From an uncultured Pseudomonadota bacterium (GTDB lineage: Bacteria > Pseudomonadota > Gammaproteobacteria > Burkholderiales > Burkholderiaceae): a DNA stretch of 40,189 nucleotides. The notes below the pieces were generated by a model. That model worked only from the letters and a program-made list of their open reading frames with translations, was not told the DNA's origin and searched no databases. The stretch covers positions 1 to 40,189 of the forward strand of contig CAMLIZ010000027.1 in NCBI GenBank assembly GCA_946480245.1. The letters are read 5' to 3'. The translations under genes and the position numbers were made by a program. Position 1 is the stretch's first letter. Every line of letters begins with the position of its first letter. Of the stretch, positions 1 through 8,802 are shown piece after piece.

Positions 1-1906
1 AGCCGCGCGCCTGCATGTCGCCCGCCGCCCAGGCCAGGTCGCCGATGCGCTGGAACCCGAACATCGAGTAGTACACGTAGAACGGGATCATGATGCGGTT
101 GTTCGTCGAGTACGACGTCGCCGCGGCGATCCAGCTCGCCATGCCGCCCGCTTCGTTGATGCCCTCCTGCAGGATCTGGCCCGACTTGTCCTCGCGGTAG
201 TACATCACCTGGTCCTTGTCGACCGGCGTGTACTTCTGGCCTTCGGGGCTGTAGATGCCGATCTGCCGGAACAGGCCTTCCATGCCGAAGGTGCGAGCCT
301 CGTCCACCAGGATCGGCACGGCGCGCGGCCCCACCTCCTTGTCGCGCAGCAGTTGCGTCAGGAAGCGCACGTAGGCCTGGGTGGTGCTGATCTCGCGCCC
401 TTCGGCCGTGGCATCGAGCACGGCATGGAACACCGGCAGGTCGGGCACCTTCAGCTGCTCGTCGGCCTTGGTGCGGCGATGCGGCAGGTAGCCGCCCAGC
501 GCCTGGCGACGCTCGTGCAGGTAGCGCATCTCCGGCGTGTCGTCGGCCGGCTTGTAGAAGGGGATGTCCTTGGCGAGCGCCTCGTCGCTGATGGGGATGT
601 TGAAGCGGTCGCGCATCCCCTTGATGTCGTCGTCGGTGAGCTTCTTGGCCTGGTGCGCCGTGTTCTTGCCCTCGGCGGCCTTGCCCATGCCGAAGCCCTT
701 GATGGTCTTGATCAGCAACACCGTGGGCTGGTCCTTGTGGCTCGCCGCACGGTGGAAGGCCGCATACACCTTCTGCGGATCGTGGCCGCCGCGCTGCAGG
801 CGCCAGATGTCGTCGTCGCTCATCTTGGCCACCATCTCCAGCGCCGCAGGGTGGCGGCCGAAGAAGTTCTTGCGCACGAAGGCGCCGTCGTTGGCCTTGC
901 ACGCCTGGTAGTCGCCGTCGACCATGTCCATCATGATCTTGCGCAGGATGCCTTCCTTGTCGCGCGCCAGCAGCGGATCCCAGTAGTTGCCCCACAGCAG
1001 CTTGATCACGTTCCAGCCGGCACCGCGGAATTCGCCTTCGAGCTCCTGCACGATCTTGCTGTTCCCCCGCACCGGGCCGTCCAGGCGCTGGAGGTTGCAG
1101 TTGACGACGAAGACGAGGTTGTCGAGCTTCTCGCGCGCGGCCAGGCCGATGGCGCCCAGGCTCTCGGGCTCGTCCATCTCGCCGTCGCCGCAGAACACCC
1201 AGACCTTGCGCTTGCTGGTGTCGGCGATGCCGCGGGCATGCAGGTACTTGAGGAAGCGCGCCTGGTAGATGGCCATCAGCGGCCCGAGGCCCATCGACAC
1301 CGTGGGGAACTGCCAGAAGTCGGGCATCAGCTTCGGATGCGGATAGCTCGAAAGGCCCTTGCCGTCCACCTCCTGGCGGAAGTTGAGCAACTGTTCCTCG
1401 CTGAGCCGGCCTTCCATGTAGGCCCGTGCATAGATGCCGGGCGCCGAGTGGCCCTGGATATAGAGCAGGTCGCCGCCATGCTCCGGCGTCTCGGCATGCC
1501 AGAAGTGGTTGAAGCCGGTTCCGAACATCGTCGCCAGCGACGCGAAGCTGGAGATGTGGCCGCCGAGGTCCCCGCCGTCGGCCGGGTCGAGGCGGTTCGC
1601 CTTGACCACCATCGCCATCGCGTTCCAGCGCATGTAGGCGCGCAGGCGTTCCTCGATCTCGATGTTGCCGGGCGAGCGCTCTTCCTGCTCGGGAGGAATG
1701 GTGTTGACGTAGGCCGTGGTGGCGGAGAACGGCATGTCGATGCCGGCCTGGCGCGCCTCGTCGATCAGCTGCTCGAGCAGGAAGTGAGCGCGCTCGCTGC
1801 CTTCGGTCTGGATCACCGCCGCCAGGGCTTCGAGCCACTCGCGGGTTTCCTGGGCATCGGGGTCGTTCGCAGCGGCGCTGAGGAACGGGTGCGGCAGTGC
1901 TGACAT
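1..1906 (-). CDS. aceE: Pyruvate dehydrogenase E1 component, homodimeric type (3' end outside window)
   Basis: This is the thiamine-diphosphate E1 enzyme that decarboxylates pyruvate and acetylates the lipoyl groups of E2 in the pyruvate dehydrogenase complex. About 635 N-terminal residues are visible; the family is close to 890 residues, so the C-terminal quarter lies beyond position 1. Visible motifs are the N-terminal MSALPHPFLSAAANDPDAQE, the stretch GGDLGGHISSFASLA, and the ThDP/Mg site GDGEMDEPES followed about 30 residues later by NCNLQRLDGPVRGN. The ATG at 1906 has an AGGAGA ribosome site (1914-1919) about 7 nt upstream. The gene diverges from a two-component sensor kinase across 140 bp. 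Assignment is very secure. The expected downstream partner aceF is outside the window. Confidence 0.97.
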   Translation of the reverse strand, partial: MSALPHPFLSAAANDPDAQETREWLEALAAVIQTEGSERAHFLLEQLIDEARQAGIDMPFSATTAYVNTIPPEQEERSPGNIEIEERLRAYMRWNAMAMVVKANRLDPADGGDLGGHISSFASLATMFGTGFNHFWHAETPEHGGDLLYIQGHSAPGIYARAYMEGRLSEEQLLNFRQEVDGKGLSSYPHPKLMPDFWQFPTVSMGLGPLMAIYQARFLKYLHARGIADTSKRKVWVFCGDGEMDEPESLGAIGLAAREKLDNLVFVVNCNLQRLDGPVRGNSKIVQELEGEFRGAGWNVIKLLWGNYWDPLLARDKEGILRKIMMDMVDGDYQACKANDGAFVRKNFFGRHPAALEMVAKMSDDDIWRLQRGGHDPQKVYAAFHRAASHKDQPTVLLIKTIKGFGMGKAAEGKNTAHQAKKLTDDDIKGMRDRFNIPISDEALAKDIPFYKPADDTPEMRYLHERRQALGGYLPHRRTKADEQLKVPDLPVFHAVLDATAEGREISTTQAYVRFLTQLLRDKEVGPRAVPILVDEARTFGMEGLFRQIGIYSPEGQKYTPVDKDQVMYYREDKSGQILQEGINEAGGMASWIAAATSYSTNNRIMIPFYVYYSMFGFQRIGDLAWAAGDMQARG

Positions 1907-2046
1907 GCGCTTGTCTCCTGGCGATTTAGAGAAGTCAGTCGAGGAATTGCGCGGCAGTGTCTCACAAGGAAGATCACTTTTCAAATTGCGCGAGTTGATT
2001 TCGCATTGCGATATTCCCCTCGAAGCCAACCGCCACAATGTGAGCC
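1907..2046. promoter_or_regulatory. Divergent promoter region between aceE and the sensor kinase
   Basis: This 140-bp divergent spacer is more A+T-rich than its surroundings. On minus, TTGAAA (1979-1984) and GACACT (1956-1961) are 17 bp apart and could drive aceE. On plus, TTGCGC (1986-1991) and GATATT (2010-2015) are 18 bp apart and could drive the kinase. The two -35 elements nearly touch. A 9-bp direct repeat AATTGCGCG occurs at 1945-1953 and 1984-1992, one copy downstream of the aceE -10 and one overlapping the kinase -35, so it might be a binding site for a shared regulator. The promoter hexamers are weak matches; the repeat is exact. Confidence 0.4.
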
Positions 2047-4602
2047 ATGCAGTCTCCTCCCTCGCCCATTCCCTCGGCGCCAACCTCGTTTTCGCGCAAC
2101 CAGCGCCTGTTCGGCCTGTGGTGGCGGCGCCAGTCGCCGGCGCGGCAGGACCGCTTCATGACGATCGCGCCGCTGATCTCGGTGCTGATGTTCCTGGCCG
2201 CGATCATCACGGCGTTCTGGTACCTGCGAAACGAGGAGATCGAGCGCGAGACCGAGAGCGTCAAGCGGGACACCGAGATCGCACAGCAGCAGATCCGCCT
2301 GCGTCTGATCGAGAACCAGGAGCAACTGCTGCGGATGGCGCGCGAAGTGGTGGCCAAGGAGACCGACGCCAAGGGCTTCGTCGCGCAGGCCGCCACCTTC
2401 ACGCGCGAGCGCCCGGAGATGACGCACCTGAGCTGGATCAGCGCCCAGCGCACGTTGAAGGCCACGTACTCAGCGCTGATGTTCCACCCGGAAACGGAGA
2501 TCAAGGGAGCGGAGCCATCCCTGCCGATGGAGGGCCACCGCGGCGTTCCCGAGCAGACCTTCAACACCGCGCGCGAACTCAAGCAGCCGGTGTACTCGCG
2601 CACCTTCAACGACCTGCCGGGCACGCCGGTGTTCCAGGTGTACGTGCCGCTGGTCGACCGCAACGGCTTCGCCGGCGCACTGGTCGCCGAGTACTCGGTG
2701 GAGGCGCTGCTGCGCCACTACATCCCCGGCGAGGTGTCGCGCCGGCATTCGATCAGCGTGATCAACGAGCAGGGCCAGATCCTCGCCAGCACGGTGATGT
2801 TCGTGCCGGGCCAGGACGTGCGTCGCGCGGCCATCGTGCACGAGGCCCCGCTGGCGCCGGCCAACAACGGCCTGATGCTGCGCGGCCAGGGCTGGCGCAC
2901 GTCGGTCGGCCTGATCAGCAACACGCTGTTCTGGATGGTGGTGGCGCTGTCCGGCCTGACGGTGTGGATGCTGCTGGGCACGTGGCGCCACATGCGGCGG
3001 CGCGCACAGATCCAGAGTGCGCTGGTGTCGGAGACCAACTTCCGGCGCGCGATGGAGAACTCCATGCTCACCGGCATGCGCGCAATGGACCTGCAGGGCC
3101 GCATCACCTATGTGAACCCCGCCTTCTGCGCGATGACCGGCTTCTCCGAGGCGGAGCTGATCGGCCGCCTGCCGCCCTTCCCTCACTGGCCGCACGACCG
3201 AATGGAGGAGAACGCGCGCCTGTTCCAGCAGGAGTTGCAGGGCCGCAGCCCGGCCGGCGGCATCGAGGTGAAGGTGATGCGCAAGGACGGCACCTTGTTC
3301 GATGCGCGCATGTATGTGTCGCCGCTGATCGATGCGCGCGGCCACCAGACCGGCTGGATGACCTCGATGACGAACATCACCGAGGCCAAGCGCATCCGCG
3401 ACCAGCTGTCGGCCTCGCACGAGCGTTTCACCACGGTGCTCGAAGGCCTGGACGCCGCGGTGTCGGTGCTGTCGGTGCAGCAAGGCGAGCTGCTGTTCGC
3501 CAACCGCTCGTACCGCCTCTGGTTCGGCGCCGACGCGCGCGGCCACGCGCTGCTGGCTGGCGGTGCGGCCACGCCGTCCTTCTTGCCCGAGAAGGACGAC
3601 GAGGTGGACAACCTCGGCGGGCTGCCGACCCAGGAGCTCACCGAGGCCGGCTCCGACCCGCGCGAGGTGTATGTGGAATCGCTGCAGAAGTGGTTCGACG
3701 TCCGCTCGCGCTACCTGCAGTGGACCGACGGACGCCTCGCCCAGATGCTGATCGCCACCGACATCACCGCCCGACTTCGAGGCGAGGAGCTGGCGGCACA
3801 GCAGGCGGAAAAGGCGCAGGTGACGAGCCGGCTGGTGACGATGGGCGAGATGGCGTCGTCGGTGGCGCACGAGCTGAACCAGCCGCTGACCGCGATCACC
3901 AACTATTGCAACGGCATGGTCTCTCGGGTGAAGGCCGAGGCGATCGCCAAGAACGACCTGATCGCGGCACTCGAAAAGACGGCGCGCCAGGCCGAGCGCG
4001 CGGGCCAGATCATCCACCGCATCCGGGCGTTCGTGAAACGCAGCGAGCCGCAGCGCCAGCCGGCCAACGCCACCGAGATCGTGGAGGACGCGGTGGAGCT
4101 GGCCGGGATCGAGCTGCGGCGGCGCAACGTCGCCATCCATAGCTATGTGGCGCAGCGCCTGCCGCAGCTGATGTGCGATCCGATCCTGATCGAGCAGGTG
4201 GTGCTCAATCTGCTGAAGAACGCGGCCGAGGCGATCGACAGCGCACAGTTGCCGCCGAGCCGCCGCCATATCGAGCTGCGGGTGGTGCCGCGGCACACGC
4301 CGGAAGAAGGCGGCGTGATCGAGTTCAGCGTCACCGACATGGGCCCCGGCATGAATCCGGAGGTCAGCGAGCGCCTGTACGAAGCCTTCTTCTCGACCAA
4401 GGCCGAGGGCCTGGGCATCGGCCTCAGCCTGTGCCGCTCGATCGTCGAGTCGCACCGAGGCAGGATGCGTGCGCAGAACCTCTACAATGGCACGGCCGTG
4501 GTGGGCTGTCGCTTCTCGTTCACCCTCCCGGTCGAGACCCAGGCGCGCGCCGACGCTGCCGCGGCCGCCGCGACGACGACCACCACGACGAACAACTCCT
4601 GA
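2047..4602 (+). CDS. Membrane PAS-domain sensor histidine kinase
   Basis: An 851-residue sensor kinase. A first transmembrane helix lies near residues 39-60, a roughly 230-residue extracytoplasmic sensor region follows, and a second helix lies near 290-313. Two PAS domains come next (about 335-455 and 458-585), the first with the typical GRITYVNPAFCAMTG. The HisKA box has the phospho-acceptor His608 in SSVAHELNQPLTAI. The ATPase domain shows an N box (LNLLKNAAEAI), a G1 box (DMGPGM) and a G2 box (GLGIGLSLC). The C-terminus ends in a low-complexity Ala/Thr tail. It is followed 10 nt later by a FixJ-type regulator, its evident partner. The ligand is unknown. Its position divergent from aceE suggests, by inference only, a link to central carbon metabolism. 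Confidence 0.9.
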   Translation: MQSPPSPIPSAPTSFSRNQRLFGLWWRRQSPARQDRFMTIAPLISVLMFLAAIITAFWYLRNEEIERETESVKRDTEIAQQQIRLRLIENQEQLLRMAREVVAKETDAKGFVAQAATFTRERPEMTHLSWISAQRTLKATYSALMFHPETEIKGAEPSLPMEGHRGVPEQTFNTARELKQPVYSRTFNDLPGTPVFQVYVPLVDRNGFAGALVAEYSVEALLRHYIPGEVSRRHSISVINEQGQILASTVMFVPGQDVRRAAIVHEAPLAPANNGLMLRGQGWRTSVGLISNTLFWMVVALSGLTVWMLLGTWRHMRRRAQIQSALVSETNFRRAMENSMLTGMRAMDLQGRITYVNPAFCAMTGFSEAELIGRLPPFPHWPHDRMEENARLFQQELQGRSPAGGIEVKVMRKDGTLFDARMYVSPLIDARGHQTGWMTSMTNITEAKRIRDQLSASHERFTTVLEGLDAAVSVLSVQQGELLFANRSYRLWFGADARGHALLAGGAATPSFLPEKDDEVDNLGGLPTQELTEAGSDPREVYVESLQKWFDVRSRYLQWTDGRLAQMLIATDITARLRGEELAAQQAEKAQVTSRLVTMGEMASSVAHELNQPLTAITNYCNGMVSRVKAEAIAKNDLIAALEKTARQAERAGQIIHRIRAFVKRSEPQRQPANATEIVEDAVELAGIELRRRNVAIHSYVAQRLPQLMCDPILIEQVVLNLLKNAAEAIDSAQLPPSRRHIELRVVPRHTPEEGGVIEFSVTDMGPGMNPEVSERLYEAFFSTKAEGLGIGLSLCRSIVESHRGRMRAQNLYNGTAVVGCRFSFTLPVETQARADAAAAAATTTTTTNNS

Positions 4603-4612
4603 AGTCCAACGC

Positions 4613-5236
4613 ATGAGCTTGATTCCGAAGAAGGGCACCGTGTATGTCGTCGACGACGACGAGGCGGTACGCGATTCCCTGCAGTGGTTGCTCGAAGGCA
4701 AGGACTACCGCGTCAAATGCTTCGATTCCGCCGAATCCTTTCTCTCCCGCTTCGATCCGCGTGAAGTCGCCTGCCTGATCGCCGACATCCGCATGGATGG
4801 CATGAGCGGCCTGGAACTGCAGGACCGGCTGATGGAGCGCCGCAGTCCGCTGCCCATCGTGTTCATCACCGGTCATGGCGACGTGCCAATGGCCGTTAGC
4901 ACGATGAAAAAGGGTGCGATGGATTTCATCGAGAAGCCCTTCAAGGAAGACGAGTTGCTCGGCCTCGTGGAGCGCATGCTCGACCAGGCGCGCGCGGCGT
5001 TCAGCCAGCACCAGGAAGCCGCCAGCCGCGACGCGCTGCTGAGCCGGCTCACCACGCGCGAGGCGCAGGTACTCGAGCGCATCGTCGCCGGCCGCCTGAA
5101 CAAGCAGATCGCCGACGACCTAGGCATCAGCATCAAGACGGTGGAGGCGCACCGCGCCAACATCATGGAAAAGCTCAACGCCAACACCGTGGCAGATCTG
5201 CTGAAGATCGCACTCGGCGCGCAGCACCGCGGCTGA
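4613..5236 (+). CDS. FixJ/NarL-type response regulator
   Basis: A 207-residue DNA-binding response regulator. The receiver domain (about 8-120) has the acidic DDD cluster at 14-16, the phospho-acceptor Asp58 in LIADIRMDGMSG, the Thr in FITGHGDVPMAV and Lys108 in IEKPF. The LuxR-type helix-turn-helix (about 140-200) reads LTTREAQVLERIVAG with KTVEAHRANIMEKL. The GHGDVPMAV and MKKGAMDFIEKPF signatures place it in the FixJ/TtrR subgroup. Its ATG lies 10 nt after the kinase stop, so the two are co-transcribed. A hairpin terminator follows the stop. Target genes are unknown; the direct repeat between aceE and the kinase is one candidate site. Confidence 0.92.
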   Translation: MSLIPKKGTVYVVDDDEAVRDSLQWLLEGKDYRVKCFDSAESFLSRFDPREVACLIADIRMDGMSGLELQDRLMERRSPLPIVFITGHGDVPMAVSTMKKGAMDFIEKPFKEDELLGLVERMLDQARAAFSQHQEAASRDALLSRLTTREAQVLERIVAGRLNKQIADDLGISIKTVEAHRANIMEKLNANTVADLLKIALGAQHRG

Positions 5237-5254
5237 TCAGCCGCATCCGATTCC

Positions 5255-5287
5255 GAAGGCCGCCGATCGCGCGGCCTTCTGCATTTA
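5255..5287 (+). terminator. Hairpin terminator after the response regulator
   Basis: A perfect 9-bp inverted repeat, GAAGGCCGC (5255-5263) and GCGGCCTTC (5271-5279), with a 7-nt loop, is followed by TGCATTT. It starts 18 nt after the regulator stop and ends just before the folD ribosome site. The T tract is short, so termination may be partial. Confidence 0.7.
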
Positions 5288-5297
5288 GGAGATCCGC

Positions 5298-6149
5298 ATG
5301 ACCGCTCAACTGATCGACGGCGTCGCCCTCTCGAAGAAGCTGCGCGCCGAGGTGGCCGAGCGCACGGCCGCGCTGTCCGCGCGCGGCGTCAAGCCCGGCC
5401 TGGCCGTGGTGCTGGTGGGCGATAACCCGGCCAGCGCCGTGTACGTGCGCAACAAGGTCAAGGCCTGCGAGGAGGCCGGGCTGCATTCGATCCTCGAGAA
5501 GTACGAAGCCAGCCTGAGCGAGGCCGACCTGCTGGCCCGCATCGACGCGCTGAACGACGATCCGTCGGTGCACGGCATCCTCGTGCAGTTGCCACTGCCA
5601 GGGCACATCGACGCGCACAAGGTGATCGAGGCCATCTCCCCCGCGAAGGACGTGGACGGCTTCCACGTGGCCAGCGCCGGCGCGCTGATGGTCGGGCAGC
5701 CCGGCTTCAAGCCCTGCACGCCCTACGGCTGCATGAAGATGCTGGAAGCGATCGGCTACAAGCCGGCGGGCAAGCATGCCGTGGTCATCGGCCGCAGCAA
5801 CATCGTCGGCAAGCCGATGGCGCTGCTGCTGCTCCAGGCCAACGCGACCGTCACCATTTGTCACAGCGGCACGCCGGATCTCGCCGCCATGACGCGCCAG
5901 GCCGACATCGTGGTGGCCGCCGTGGGCAAGCGCAAGGTGCTGACGGCCGACATGGTGAAACCGGGGGCCGTGGTGATCGACGTCGGCATGAACCGCGACG
6001 ACGAAGGCAAGCTCTGCGGCGACGTGGACTTCGCCGGCGTGAAGGAAGTGGCGGGCTGGATCACCCCCGTCCCTGGCGGGGTGGGCCCGATGACCATCAC
6101 AATGCTGCTCGTCAATACCGTGGAGGCCGCGGAACGCGCCGCGCGCTGA
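5298..6149 (+). CDS. folD: Bifunctional methylenetetrahydrofolate dehydrogenase/cyclohydrolase
   Basis: FolD oxidises 5,10-methylene-THF to methenyl-THF with NADP and hydrolyses it to 10-formyl-THF in cytoplasmic one-carbon metabolism. The 283-residue length is normal. The catalytic region has [13 protein letters not shown], with the conserved Tyr and Lys. The folate-site motif PAKDVDGFH, the PCTPYGCM segment, the nucleotide-binding [13 protein letters not shown] and the C-terminal signature [15 protein letters not shown] are all present. The ATG at 5298 has an AGGAG site 5-6 nt upstream. It is separated from the response regulator by a terminator and followed 14 nt later by prlC. Confidence 0.97.
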   Translation: MTAQLIDGVALSKKLRAEVAERTAALSARGVKPGLAVVLVGDNPASAVYVRNKVKACEEAGLHSILEKYEASLSEADLLARIDALNDDPSVHGILVQLPLPGHIDAHKVIEAISPAKDVDGFHVASAGALMVGQPGFKPCTPYGCMKMLEAIGYKPAGKHAVVIGRSNIVGKPMALLLLQANATVTICHSGTPDLAAMTRQADIVVAAVGKRKVLTADMVKPGAVVIDVGMNRDDEGKLCGDVDFAGVKEVAGWITPVPGGVGPMTITMLLVNTVEAAERAAR

Positions 6150-6163
6150 ACGCTCAGAAGTCC

Positions 6164-8182
6164 ATGACCAATCCGCTGTTGCGCCACGAGGGCCTGCCGG
6201 CTTTCGACCAGATCCGCCCCGAACACGTCACGCCGGCCATCGACCAGCTGCTGGCCGGCGCCAATGCCGCGCTCGATCGTGCCGTGAGCGCCGAGGTGCC
6301 GGCCGACTACGATGCGCTTTCGGCCGTGCTGGACGTGGCCACGGAGCGGCTGGGGCGCGCCTGGGGCGCGGTGGGGCACTTGAAGGCCGTGGCCGACAGC
6401 CCTGAGCTGCGCGCCGCCTACAACGAGAACCAGCCCAAGGTGGTGGAGTTCCACACCCGCATGGGCTCGGACGAGCGCCTCTACGCCAAGTACAAGGCGA
6501 TCGCCAACGGCCCGGCTGCCGCGTCGCTCAGTGCAGCGCGCCGCAGGGCGTTGGCCAACGCGATGCGCGATTTCGTGCTCTCCGGCGCCGAATTGCAGGG
6601 CGAGGCCAAGGCCCGCTTCGCCGCCATCCAGGAGCGCAGCGCCCTGTTGTCGCAGAAGTTCTCGGAGCACGTACTCGACGCCACCGACAACTTTGCCCAC
6701 TACGCCACCGAAGCCGAGCTCGATGGCGTGCCGGCCGACGTGAAGCAAGCTGCGCGCGCGGCCGCCCAGGCCGAGGGCAAGGATGGCTACAAGATCACGC
6801 TGCACTTTCCCAGCTACTTTCCTGTGATGCAGTACGGCCGCCACCGGCCGCTGCGCGAAACGCTGTACCGCGCCTATGTCACGCGTGCCAGCGAGCTCGG
6901 ACCCGACACCCTCGACAACTCGCCGCTGATGCGAGAGCTGCTGCAACTGCGCCAGGAAGAAGCCGCGCTGCTCGGCTACCGCAGCTATGCCGAGATGTCA
7001 CTCGTGCCCAAGATGGCCGATTCGCCAGAGCAGGTGATCCAGTTCCTGCGCGACCTGGCGGTGAAGGCGCGCCCAAGCGCCGAACGCGACCTCGCGGAGG
7101 TGCGCCAGTTCGCCGCCCAGGAGCTCGGTCTGCCGCAGCTCGAGGCCTGGGACCTCACCTTCGCGAGCGAGCGCCTGAAGGAAGCGCGCTATGCGTTCAG
7201 CGACCAGGAGGTGAAGCAGTACTTCACCGAACCCAAGGTGCTGGAAGGCCTGTTCCGCATCGTCGAGACGCTCTTCGAGGTGAGCATCACGCCGGACAGC
7301 GCGCCGGTGTGGCACGAAGGCGTGCGCTTCTACCGCATCGAGCGCGCCGGCCAGCTGGTGGGCCAGTTCTACCTCGACCCGTACGCGCGCACCGGCAAGC
7401 GCCCGGGCGCCTGGATGGACGACGTGCGCGGCCGCTGGGCGCGGCCCGAGGGCGCCTTGCAGACTCCGGTGGCGCACTTGGTGTGCAACTTCGCGCCGCC
7501 GGTGGAAGGCAAGCCCGCACTGCTGACGCATGACGACGTGATCACCCTGTTCCACGAGTTCGGCCACGGCCTGCACCACATGCTGACGCAGGTGAACGAG
7601 ATCGCCGTGTCCGGCATCTCCGGCGTGGAGTGGGACGCCGTGGAACTGCCCAGCCAGTTCATGGAGAACTTCTGCTGGGAGTGGGACGTGGTCAAGCGCC
7701 TCACCGCGCACGTGGACAGCGGCGAGCCGCTGCCGCGCGCGCTGTTCGACAAGATGGTGGCGGCCAAGAACTTCCAGAGCGGGCTGCAGATGCTGCGGCA
7801 GATCGAGTTCTCGTTGTTCGACATGCGCATCCACGCCGACGCGGGCGCGGCCGAGCGGGTGCAGCAGATGCTGGACGACGTGCGCGGGGAAGTCAGCGTG
7901 GTGGTGCCCCCGCCGTTCAATCGCTTCCAGCATTCGTTCTCGCACATCTTTGCCGGTGGTTATTCGGCCGGCTACTACAGCTACAAGTGGGCCGAGGTGC
8001 TGTCGGCCGATGCGTGGAGCGCGTTCGAGGAGTCCGGTGTGCTCAATGCCGACACCGGGCGGCGCTACCGGCAGGAGATCCTCGAAGCGGGCGGGAGCCG
8101 GCCGGCGATGGAGAGCTTCAAGGCGTTCCGGGGCCGCGAACCGAGCATCGAGGCGCTGCTGCGCCACCAGGGCATTGCATGA
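6164..8182 (+). CDS. prlC: Oligopeptidase A (M3 metallopeptidase)
   Basis: A 672-residue cytoplasmic zinc metallopeptidase of family M3 (thimet-like) that degrades oligopeptides, including cleaved signal peptides. The zinc-site motif HEFGHGLHHML sits near residue 465, followed about 25 residues later by the conserved region ISGVEWDAVELPSQFMENF that supplies the third ligand. The C-terminal region HSFSHIFAGGYSAGYYSYKW is typical of the family. Length matches E. coli PrlC (about 680). The ATG at 6164 lies 14 nt after the folD stop, suggesting co-transcription. The stop overlaps the start of the next gene (ATGA). Confidence 0.96.
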   Translation: MTNPLLRHEGLPAFDQIRPEHVTPAIDQLLAGANAALDRAVSAEVPADYDALSAVLDVATERLGRAWGAVGHLKAVADSPELRAAYNENQPKVVEFHTRMGSDERLYAKYKAIANGPAAASLSAARRRALANAMRDFVLSGAELQGEAKARFAAIQERSALLSQKFSEHVLDATDNFAHYATEAELDGVPADVKQAARAAAQAEGKDGYKITLHFPSYFPVMQYGRHRPLRETLYRAYVTRASELGPDTLDNSPLMRELLQLRQEEAALLGYRSYAEMSLVPKMADSPEQVIQFLRDLAVKARPSAERDLAEVRQFAAQELGLPQLEAWDLTFASERLKEARYAFSDQEVKQYFTEPKVLEGLFRIVETLFEVSITPDSAPVWHEGVRFYRIERAGQLVGQFYLDPYARTGKRPGAWMDDVRGRWARPEGALQTPVAHLVCNFAPPVEGKPALLTHDDVITLFHEFGHGLHHMLTQVNEIAVSGISGVEWDAVELPSQFMENFCWEWDVVKRLTAHVDSGEPLPRALFDKMVAAKNFQSGLQMLRQIEFSLFDMRIHADAGAAERVQQMLDDVRGEVSVVVPPPFNRFQHSFSHIFAGGYSAGYYSYKWAEVLSADAWSAFEESGVLNADTGRRYRQEILEAGGSRPAMESFKAFRGREPSIEALLRHQGIA

Positions 8183-8802
8183 GGAGGCGGAGCGTGCGCG
8201 AGCAATATCGTTGGGCAGCAGCGGCTGCGGCGGCGTTGCTGGCCTGTGCGCCGGCCTGGGCGCTGTACAAGGTGATCGGGCCGGACGGCAAGGTCACCTA
8301 CACCGATCGGCCGCCCACCGAGGCACAGGGCAAGACCGTGCCGCTGCAGCGCGACGCTTCGGCCGCCGCCGCCGATGCGCCGCTGCCGTTCGGGCTGCGT
8401 GCGATCGCCTCGCGCTTCCCGGTCACGCTGTACACCACACCCGAATGCGGCCCTTGTGACGAGGGGCGGCAACTGCTGCGCCAGCGCGGCATCCCGTTCC
8501 GTGAGCGCATCGCCTCCAACGACGCGGACCGCGAGGCCTGGCAGCGCCAACTCGGCGAATTGCGCGCGCCGGTGCTGACGGTAGGCAGCCAGCAGTTGCA
8601 CGGCCTGTCGGCCAGCGAGTGGAACAACTACCTCGATGCCGCCGGCTACCCGCGCCAGTCGCAGCTGCCCGCCAACTACGCGCCGCCGCAACCCGAGTCC
8701 CTGACACCGCGCGTGGCCGCTGCGCCGGCGCCGGCTGCCGCGCCCGAGCCGCAGCGCGCGCCCGAGCCGCCGCCGCCCGCCTCAGGCGGCTTCCGCTTCT
8801 GA
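8179..8802 (+). CDS. Secreted DUF4124 / glutaredoxin-like protein
   Basis: A 207-residue exported protein. A basic N-terminus and hydrophobic Ala-rich stretch ending APAWA form a signal peptide (about 1-28). A DUF4124 segment follows (LYKVIGPDGKVTYTDRPP), then a thioredoxin-fold glutaredoxin-like domain with the redox motif CGPC in LYTTPECGPCDEG and a later segment LRAPVLTVG with the cis-Pro expected of the fold. The tail (about 170-207) is Pro/Ala-rich. The domain pair suggests a periplasmic thiol-disulfide or glutathione-dependent role, which is inference. The ATG at 8179 overlaps the prlC stop. A GTG at 8194, preceded by AGGAGG with 6-nt spacing, is an equally good or better start. The 3' end overlaps the convergent MFS gene by 21 bp. 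Confidence 0.82.
   Translation: MRRRSVREQYRWAAAAAAALLACAPAWALYKVIGPDGKVTYTDRPPTEAQGKTVPLQRDASAAAADAPLPFGLRAIASRFPVTLYTTPECGPCDEGRQLLRQRGIPFRERIASNDADREAWQRQLGELRAPVLTVGSQQLHGLSASEWNNYLDAAGYPRQSQLPANYAPPQPESLTPRVAAAPAPAAAPEPQRAPEPPPPASGGFRF

Noticed and set aside
353..1903. Long plus-strand open frame of 516 codons
   Set aside because: It lies antisense to aceE, whose minus-strand translation is unmistakable; long antisense frames are expected at about 70% GC.
2470..4701. Minus-strand open frame of 743 codons
   Set aside because: Antisense to the sensor kinase; His/Arg/Gln-rich product with no domain, typical of a GC-rich shadow.
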